Assembly (NCBI GenBank): GCA_900770295.1
Contig: CAAGJQ010000070.1
Span: forward strand, 1-7,885
Length of the DNA: 7,885 nucleotides
Source of the DNA: an uncultured Oscillibacter sp.
GTDB taxonomy: Bacteria > Bacillota > Clostridia > Oscillospirales > Oscillospiraceae
Direction: 5' to 3'
The translations under genes and the position numbers were made by a program. Of this stretch, positions 5,975 to 7,885 are shown piece by piece. Within the stretch, counting starts at the first letter, position 1. Every line of letters starts with the position of its first letter. The notes under the pieces are model-generated. The model was not told the DNA's origin, ran no database searches, and saw nothing but the letters and a program-made list of their open reading frames with translations.

Positions 5975-7342
5975 ATGAAACGATTCCGACAACTTGATTT
6001 CACACAGAGGGTCGGAAATCAGGAACTGCGGTGGTTTCTGTTTCCGTTCTTCCTTTCCGCGGGATTCCAATGTATCTACGCTATGGTGAATACGGCGGTC
6101 ATCAGCAGATATCTGAGCCAGGACGCGGTGGCGGTGACCGGCGCATGCTCCGGGTGTGTGTCGATCATCAATTCCATGTTTGCGGCCGTTGTCAGCGGGT
6201 TTGGCGTCCGCCTTGCCCGCTGCATCGGCTCCGGTGATCCGGAAGAAATCAGACAGGGGTTCTGGGGAGCAGTATACCTGACGTCAGCCATGGGAGCCCT
6301 TTGTCTGTCGTTTCCTCTGTTTGCCGAAATCATCCTGCGGCAGGCCAATGTTCCGGAAGCTCTGATGCCGGATGCCATAGCCTATTTCCGGGGCATCCTT
6401 TTTGGCGCGGGGCTCCTTTATCTGAAGCTGATCCTGATCAGCACCATTCAGGGAATGGGAAACAGCGCCGTTCCTGCCATTGCGTCCATGGCGGGCGTTG
6501 TGGTGCAGACTTTCCTGGTTGTTTTTCTGATTGCAGGCCTGCGTATGGGGATTACCGCTCCGGCGCTTGCCATGCTGATCAACCATCTGTGTCAGGTTCT
6601 GGCCCTTGCATGGTTTTTGGGAAAGCTATCCGGCGGCCGGATCACCTTTACTTCCCCTTTTTCCATACAAAGGGCGCATTATCTGGATACTCTGGCCAAC
6701 GGCTGCTCCAAGGGACTTCTGTTTTTATTCCTGTCCGTCGGCTCTTTTTTCATGCAGCGGATGGAAAACACCCTGCTTGCCGATCTGTTGGCCGGAGACA
6801 CCTATTCCGATCAGTTTACCTCCCTGTTCACAGAACTGCTCAGTGTTTACGGAACGGCGGCCGTTGTGATCGTTGGGCAAAATGCGGGCCGCGGCAACTA
6901 CCGTATGATTCACGATTATGTTTGCAGACTCTATCGCCGTTCTCTGCCGGTTTGTCTGCTGATCATCGTCCTGTCCCTTGCGTTTGCTCCTGCTCTGATC
7001 CGCGGGCTGGCAGGAGATGGAGCATCTCTCGAAGCCGTTCAGGCAGGCATCTTTCAGATGCGGATCATCGTTGTGTCCTATCCCTTTCTCACCGCGCTGG
7101 TCATTCTGCGATATGCGCTGCAATCCATGGGAGATTACCGCGCCATGCCTCTTTTCGGCTTTATCGAAATGACGATCAACATTGCCATGGCTTCGCTGAT
7201 CCCCCGGCTGGGCTATCTGGCTGTCTGCCTGGGGCTTTCACTGAGCAGGATCGGAGCAGGTTTTGCTGCCGTTCTCCGCTATCGGCGCTTCATGCGTCAC
7301 AGACGGCAAAATACGCCTGACGCTTGTACCACAAACCCATGA
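5975..7342 (+). CDS. MATE-family multidrug/metabolite efflux transporter (455 aa)
   Basis: This is an inner-membrane antiporter that expels organic substrates using a cation gradient. Length and layout fit the MATE family: about twelve hydrophobic helices in two related halves. Half-one landmarks are 'SGFGVRLARCIGSGDPEEIRQ'-type residues 74-94 and 'IQGMGNSAVP' near 158-167. Half-two counterparts are 'VGQNAGRGNYR' at 300-310 and 'LQSMGDYRAMP' near 382-392. The frame is open from an ATG at 5906, but that codon has no ribosome binding site and would add 23 polar residues. The ATG at 5975 has GGGG eight bases before it and leaves the usual short lead into helix 1, so it is preferred. Helix 1 reads 'YAMVNTAVIS', with Asn39 where NorM-type proteins usually have the cation-coupling Asp. 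The substrate cannot be predicted. The gene is divergent from the surface-protein operon and 18 bases ahead of the next gene. Confidence 0.9.
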   Translation: MKRFRQLDFTQRVGNQELRWFLFPFFLSAGFQCIYAMVNTAVISRYLSQDAVAVTGACSGCVSIINSMFAAVVSGFGVRLARCIGSGDPEEIRQGFWGAVYLTSAMGALCLSFPLFAEIILRQANVPEALMPDAIAYFRGILFGAGLLYLKLILISTIQGMGNSAVPAIASMAGVVVQTFLVVFLIAGLRMGITAPALAMLINHLCQVLALAWFLGKLSGGRITFTSPFSIQRAHYLDTLANGCSKGLLFLFLSVGSFFMQRMENTLLADLLAGDTYSDQFTSLFTELLSVYGTAAVVIVGQNAGRGNYRMIHDYVCRLYRRSLPVCLLIIVLSLAFAPALIRGLAGDGASLEAVQAGIFQMRIIVVSYPFLTALVILRYALQSMGDYRAMPLFGFIEMTINIAMASLIPRLGYLAVCLGLSLSRIGAGFAAVLRYRRFMRHRRQNTPDACTTNP

Positions 7343-7345
7343 ATC

Positions 7346-7352
7346 GAAGGAA
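7346..7352 (+). promoter_or_regulatory. ribosome binding site of the downstream hypothetical gene
   Basis: GAAGGAA eight bases before the ATG at 7361, in the short gap after the MATE stop codon. It supports the start and translation from a shared transcript. Confidence 0.65.
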
Positions 7353-7360
7353 CGATACCG

Positions 7361-7885
7361 ATGGATGAACTGAAAAGAATTCTGGATGACATCCTTTTGA
7401 AATCGCTTGATGTCAGGCCTGAAGTGCAATGGCTGCAGGAACAGTATCTCCTTTTCATGAAGAAGAACGGCCTGACCGCAAAAAGGGATGCTGATACGTT
7501 TCTGTATGAAAAAATGTACGCTGCCCTGCCGGAGCAGGATTCGCAGATCACAAAGGTCCGATTTTGGCGAACCGGGCATCATGTCCCTTCTGACAGGACG
7601 CAGCTTCTGATGTTCGGAAAAGCGCTGGGACTGAGCGGCGACGATCAGCAATATCTGCTGCAGGTCTATGCCGACCGAAGTGATCTCGTCTTTGACGCGT
7701 CCTCCGCCGGCAGCGCGCTCTACCAGGAGCGGTGCAGCATCATGGACACGATGATCCGGGAATATCTGAGCAAGCTTCATCCGATGGAGCGGAGAAAATA
7801 CGGAATTTCCTCAGAGGATCCGCTCCCCAGCCTGCGGCATATCTACTTCAGCCAGGCCTGTGAATACACCTTCCGGTCCGCCGAA
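7361..7885 (+). CDS. hypothetical cytoplasmic protein, possible HTH-type regulator (partial, 3' end outside window)
   Basis: The frame is open for 175 codons from the ATG at 7361 to the right edge, with no stop. It has a good ribosome binding site and begins 18 bases after the MATE gene, so the two are probably co-transcribed. I do not recognise the family. There is no signal peptide or membrane helix, and the sequence is rich in charged, helix-forming residues. Residues 62-102 ('ITKVRFWRTGHHVPSDRTQ', then 'FGKALGLSGDDQQYLL') resemble the recognition-helix half of XRE/Cro-type HTH domains: I-x-x-W/E-x-G-x-x-x-P followed by a helix 'LAxALGxS'. The preceding helices do not fit clearly. A regulator acting on the divergent dyad region would suit the context, but that is inference. 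The frame is supported by the closely spaced start and sensible amino-acid composition; the opposite-strand frame here looks like a shadow. Confidence 0.7.
   Translation, partial: MDELKRILDDILLKSLDVRPEVQWLQEQYLLFMKKNGLTAKRDADTFLYEKMYAALPEQDSQITKVRFWRTGHHVPSDRTQLLMFGKALGLSGDDQQYLLQVYADRSDLVFDASSAGSALYQERCSIMDTMIREYLSKLHPMERRKYGISSEDPLPSLRHIYFSQACEYTFRSAE

Noticed and set aside
6301..7320. 339-codon frame within the MATE gene, same strand, other frame
   Set aside because: It has no ribosome site, its composition is rich in Arg, Ser, Cys and His, and it overlaps almost all of a gene with clear MATE motifs.
7238..7780. 180-codon minus-strand frame opposite the end of the MATE gene and the hypothetical gene
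   Set aside because: It overlaps the MATE C-terminus and the following gene, both of which have better starts and spacing. No family features were seen.

Overview
The window looks like chromosomal DNA of a GC-rich, low-oxygen Firmicute of the Clostridia, most likely a gut Oscillospiraceae-type bacterium. This is an inference from three things: S-layer-homology (SLH) repeats of the variant ending in C-TRAQ-x-VTFLWR, InlB/MBG/Ig-like surface modules joined to 'PTCTEKGY...CxxCG' cysteine repeats, and strong AAGGAGG-type ribosome binding sites. No RNA gene, mobile element gene or CRISPR array was seen.

Left part (positions 1-5756, minus strand): two secreted proteins lie in tandem, 26 bases apart. 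The first transcribed is a 1737-residue SLH-anchored surface protein. It has a signal peptide, N-terminal beta domains, a long beta-helix-like region, a four-unit Cys/His repeat cluster, Ig-like and MBG-like modules, two InlB-type repeats, a poly-Gly hinge and three SLH domains. Behind it, running off the left edge, is the first 172 residues of another signal-peptide protein. This second protein carries a beta-helix module resembling the one in the large protein and is probably co-transcribed with it.

Middle (5757-5974): an AT-rich divergent control region. It holds a 46-bp imperfect palindrome (20-bp arms, 17 of 20 matching, 6-base loop). A second, outer pair of perfect 11-bp inverted repeats surrounds it. 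The palindrome covers the likely -35 box of the surface-protein promoter and reaches the probable promoter of the rightward genes, so one regulator could switch both directions.

Right part (5975-7885, plus strand): a MATE-family multidrug/metabolite exporter of 455 residues has Asn where the family usually has a coupling Asp in the first membrane helix. It is followed after 18 bases by the first 175 residues of an unrecognised cytoplasmic protein with a weak resemblance to an XRE-type helix-turn-helix. These two are probably one operon.

No complete known system is evident. The points most worth a second look are the nested dyad control region between a cell-surface operon and an exporter operon, the altered MATE residue, and the clustered Cys/His repeats in the surface protein.
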